Source: CAJCIW01 sp963833965 (GTDB lineage: Bacteria; Chlamydiota; Chlamydiia; Chlamydiales; Rhabdochlamydiaceae). From it: 64,000 nucleotides of DNA. The position numbers and the translations under genes were made by a program. Shown piece after piece: positions 61,214-64,000 of the stretch (the first letter of the stretch is position 1; each line of letters begins with the position of its first letter). Location of the stretch: positions 186,001 through 250,000 of the forward strand of contig CAWHZZ010000001.1 in NCBI GenBank assembly GCA_963833965.1, in the 5' to 3' direction. Under the pieces are notes generated by a model. The model worked only from the letters and a program-made list of their open reading frames with translations. It was not told the DNA's origin and ran no database searches.

Positions 61214-63222
61214 CAAAGCTTCCTTTTTTCTCGGAAGAATTTCTTTTAAGCGTCTATCGCGGATTTCAAAAACTCAATCCCCTCACTCTGTATCGAAATC
61301 CGATCATTTTTATCACTGAAATCGGGGCGATCCTCACCTTGCTGCAGTTCCTTTTTTTGCAGCAGGAGCTGCAGATGGATTATTTTGCGCTGCACGTCTC
61401 TTTTTGGCTTTGGGCGATCGTGGTCTTTTCAAACATCGCTGAATCGTTCGCGGAGATCCGAGGCGAGACCACGACTGATTATTTGCGCAGATCGCGTTCT
61501 GTCATCTTTGCTAATAGATACGATCAAGACGGCAATCTCAATGTTGTCGGCTACAAGGATTTAAAAATAGGCGATCTGGTTCTCATTCGAAAGGATGAGA
61601 TCATCCCCGCAGACGGGGAAATCATTTCGGGCGCGGCCAACATCGACGAATCGCTCTTTACAGGGGAGATGCACTCCGTCTTCCGAAAGGCGATGGGTCC
61701 GAGCCGAAATGTTCTAGCCGGCACAAAAGTCGTTTCGCATGAGATCGTCGTGAAAGTCACGGCAAACCCAGGCGAGGGTGTTCTCGACAAGATGATCGAG
61801 CTCGTCGAAAGCGCGACACGCAAAAAAACGCACAATGAGCTCGCGATGACGATCCTTTTATCCAGCCTATGCATCATTTTTTTGGTCATGGTTGTCACTT
61901 TTCAATTTTTCGGCATCTTTTACGATGCTCATCTCGATCTCACGATGCAAATCGCGCTGCTGGCGAGTTTGGTGCCCACAACAATCGGCGGACTGCTCAA
62001 CGCCGTCTCCATTGCGGGCATCAATCGCTTAATGAAAAAAAATGTGGTGGCCAAAAACGGGCAATCGGTCGAAGCGGCGGGAGATGTCGATCTGATCCTT
62101 CTAGACAAAACAGGGACGATTACGCAGGGAAACCGCCTGGCCATAAAACTCATTCCGGCTACTGCTATTCCCGCGGAAGAGTTTGCAAGAGTCTGTTATC
62201 TCAGCTCCTTATCGGATGAAACAAAGGAAGGGCGAAGCATCGTGGAGCTTGTCAGAACCCAATTTCCGTATGTGTGCATTCGCCCGCGAGCGAAATTTGA
62301 CTTTTTCCCTTTCAGGGAGGAAACAAGATTAAGCGGCATGGACATCGGCGAGGAAACATACCGAAAAGGAGCTCTGGACGCCATTGAAGGGTTTTTGGGA
62401 AGAACCGTACCCGATGAAATTTCTAGGACCGTTAGAAGCATCGCTGAAGAAGGGAATACCCCTCTGATCGTCGCGGACGGCGATCGGATTCTCGGCACAA
62501 TCGTCCTCCACGATAATATAAAAACCGGACTTTCCGCCCAATTTCGTGAATTCCATTTGCTCGGCGTCAGGAGCGTCATCGTCACCGGCGATAATCCACT
62601 GACAGCTGCTGTGGTGGCAAATGAAGTCAAAGCGGATGATTTCATTGCATCGGCAAATCCCGAACAAAAATTGCATTATGTGAGGCAGCAACAGCTGGAA
62701 GGGCACTCTGTCGCCATGACAGGAGATGGTCTGAACGACATCCCCGCGCTCGTCCAAGCGGATTTGGCCATCGCGATGAACGATGGCGCCCAGGCAGCAA
62801 AAGATGCGGCCAATATGATCGATCTCGACTCCCATCCGAGCAAGCTTTTTGATATCGTTCAAATCGGCAAGGAGCTTCTCATGACAAGAGGGGCTTTGAC
62901 GGCCTTTACCCTTGGCAACGACATCTCTAAATACTTCGTCCTGCTGCCGGCTCTTCTCATTCCGGTTTTTCCCGGTTATTCCGCGATGACTTTTCTTGAT
63001 TTAAGCTCTCCGAGAAATACCATTTTGAGCGGCGTGATCTTCAATGCGCTGATTTTAATCCTGCTCGTTCCTCTTTCGCTCACGGGAGTTAAACTCGTCC
63101 CGAATAAGCTCAACGCCATTCTTAAAAAAAATTTACTGCTCTACGGGGTGGGAGGAATTATTCTTCCGTTCGTAGGAATCAAGTTAATCGATACGGTCAT
63201 TAGCCATTGGTTGAAGACATGA
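61210..63222 (+). CDS. kdpB: potassium-transporting ATPase ATP-binding subunit KdpB
   Basis: 670 residues, P-type ATPase. Phosphorylated Asp299 in DKTGTITQGN, PTTIGGLLNAV on helix M4, KGALDAIEG (nucleotide site), VTGDNPLTA, and TGDGLNDIPALVQADLAIAM. The actuator motif TGES is TGEM here (151-154): the catalytic Glu is kept, but the Ser that in E. coli KdpB is phosphorylated to switch the pump off is Met. The start overlaps kdpA by 4 nt. Confidence 0.95.
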   Translation: MTKLPFFSEEFLLSVYRGFQKLNPLTLYRNPIIFITEIGAILTLLQFLFLQQELQMDYFALHVSFWLWAIVVFSNIAESFAEIRGETTTDYLRRSRSVIFANRYDQDGNLNVVGYKDLKIGDLVLIRKDEIIPADGEIISGAANIDESLFTGEMHSVFRKAMGPSRNVLAGTKVVSHEIVVKVTANPGEGVLDKMIELVESATRKKTHNELAMTILLSSLCIIFLVMVVTFQFFGIFYDAHLDLTMQIALLASLVPTTIGGLLNAVSIAGINRLMKKNVVAKNGQSVEAAGDVDLILLDKTGTITQGNRLAIKLIPATAIPAEEFARVCYLSSLSDETKEGRSIVELVRTQFPYVCIRPRAKFDFFPFREETRLSGMDIGEETYRKGALDAIEGFLGRTVPDEISRTVRSIAEEGNTPLIVADGDRILGTIVLHDNIKTGLSAQFREFHLLGVRSVIVTGDNPLTAAVVANEVKADDFIASANPEQKLHYVRQQQLEGHSVAMTGDGLNDIPALVQADLAIAMNDGAQAAKDAANMIDLDSHPSKLFDIVQIGKELLMTRGALTAFTLGNDISKYFVLLPALLIPVFPGYSAMTFLDLSSPRNTILSGVIFNALILILLVPLSLTGVKLVPNKLNAILKKNLLLYGVGGIILPFVGIKLIDTVISHWLKT

Positions 63223-63806
63223 TAAAAAATGCATTTCTTTTAACCATTTTCTTCACGCTTCTTTTGGGAGGCGCTTATCCATTGACAATTTTTCTGATCG
63301 GGCGCATTTTTTTTCCTTTTCAAGCAGGAGGAAGCCTTTTGTTTTTCCCCGAGCGCCAAACGATCGTGGGCTCCCAACTGATTGGGCAGAACTTCGCATC
63401 TCCGCAGTATTTCCACATGCGCCCATCATCGACGCCAAATGAAGAGTACAACGCCATTTCTTCATCGGGAAGCTTGAGAGGACCCGCCTCCCCTGCTTTT
63501 TTGGAAGACATTAACGCCCGCATCGAATGGTATCGCTCGAGAAACGATATTGGCGAAGACATCTGCATCCCGATCGATGCCGTGACCTCCTCAGCAAGCG
63601 GACTCGATCCTCACATCAGCATCACAAACGCCCTTCTGCAAGCGCCACGGGTTGCTGCAGTCCGCGGCATCCCTGAAGAAGAGGTGCACGCCGCTTTGCA
63701 AAAGTACACTGAGCACCCCTTTTTCGGCATCTTGGGAGAGACACGTGTCAATGTCCTAATGCTCAATTTGGCCCTCGATCATGCCTTTGTGGAGAAGGAG
63801 CAATGA
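63219..63806 (+). CDS. kdpC: potassium-transporting ATPase subunit KdpC
   Basis: 195 residues from ATG 63219 in an ATGA overlap with kdpB. One N-terminal membrane helix (NAFLLTIFFTLLLGGAYPLTIF), then QxxVGSxLIGQNF (IVGSQLIGQNFASPQYFHMRPS), and SASGLDPHIS near the end, all diagnostic. No kdpD or kdpE sensor gene is seen in this window. Confidence 0.95.
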   Translation: MIKNAFLLTIFFTLLLGGAYPLTIFLIGRIFFPFQAGGSLLFFPERQTIVGSQLIGQNFASPQYFHMRPSSTPNEEYNAISSSGSLRGPASPAFLEDINARIEWYRSRNDIGEDICIPIDAVTSSASGLDPHISITNALLQAPRVAAVRGIPEEEVHAALQKYTEHPFFGILGETRVNVLMLNLALDHAFVEKEQ

Positions 63807-64000
63807 TAGAAGAATTCCGCGCTGCGGAACGCCTCATCCGCCCCTATTTGCCCAAGACTCCGCTCGTCCGCTGTTATCCCTTGGAGCAGCAACTGAATTA
63901 CGCAGGGCGCCTATTTTTGAAATGCGAACATTTGCAATGGACGAACAGTTTTAAGGCACGCGGCGCGTTTGTCGCTTTGCTACAGCTTTCTCCGGAAGAG
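63803..64000 (+). CDS. threonine dehydratase-like PLP enzyme, start only
   Basis: The first 66 codons of a fold-type II PLP enzyme: PYLPKTPLVRCYPLEQQL, LFLKCEHLQWTNSFKARGA with the PLP lysine in SFKARGA. It starts in ATGA overlap with kdpC (AAGGAG upstream). It could be a threonine ammonia-lyase or a serine/threonine racemase; the window ends before the diagnostic region. Confidence 0.8.
   Translation, partial: MIEEFRAAERLIRPYLPKTPLVRCYPLEQQLNYAGRLFLKCEHLQWTNSFKARGAFVALLQLSPEE

Overview
The window reads as a chromosome segment of a Chlamydia-related bacterium (order Parachlamydiales). The signs are: a class Ic ribonucleotide reductase pair in which NrdB has Phe in place of the radical Tyr (known from Chlamydia) and NrdA has stacked ATP-cones; a chlamydial-type HtrA; a pore protein resembling the Legionella Lpg1974 family; eukaryote-like effector candidates (F-box, LRR-Fic, ankyrin-like); and UmuDC, KdpFABC and SucCD. 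No genus is assigned. No rRNA, tRNA, CRISPR array or transposase gene was seen.

Layout. 0-11 kb: a DEAD-box helicase cut by the window edge, an ExoD-like membrane protein, hydrolases, and a run of enzymes of which several carry export signals although their families are usually cytosolic (HIT protein, NagA, a class I methyltransferase; a beta-carbonic anhydrase lies further on). 11-25 kb: housekeeping genes (prfC, an alcohol dehydrogenase, a PIN-PhoH protein, rmuC, pssA) mixed with chlamydial conserved proteins (SWIM, SH3, DUF455) and a lineage-specific ankyrin-like family. 25-31 kb: the nrdAB operon behind an NrdR box, with a large intein in nrdA. 31-35 kb: accessory secreted proteins and two tandem F-box paralogs, with a decayed copy of the 5' end of the next gene (presequence protease) between them, which suggests segmental duplication. 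35-44 kb: the M16C protease, a YheO-like regulator with an aminotransferase and the stub of an ornithine cyclodeaminase, a frameshifted htrA, then umuDC and a porin-like protein. 44-55 kb: an M50 protease, sucCD, ftsY, priA and neighbours. 55-59 kb: two large effector candidates. 59-64 kb: kdpFABC, tightly overlapped, then the start of a threonine-dehydratase-like gene.

The most striking feature is a dense set of short palindromic or terminal-inverted-repeat elements, mostly 150-195 bp, in at least seven sequence families. Two sit inside reading frames without breaking them: one splits the signal peptide of an outer-membrane protein at a TA target, the other adds about 58 residues to an aldo/keto reductase. 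This resembles the Rickettsia palindromic elements but the sequences belong to their own families. The second notable feature is the NrdA intein, which has all the standard motifs but is followed by Gly rather than Cys, Ser or Thr, so ordinary splicing is hard to explain.
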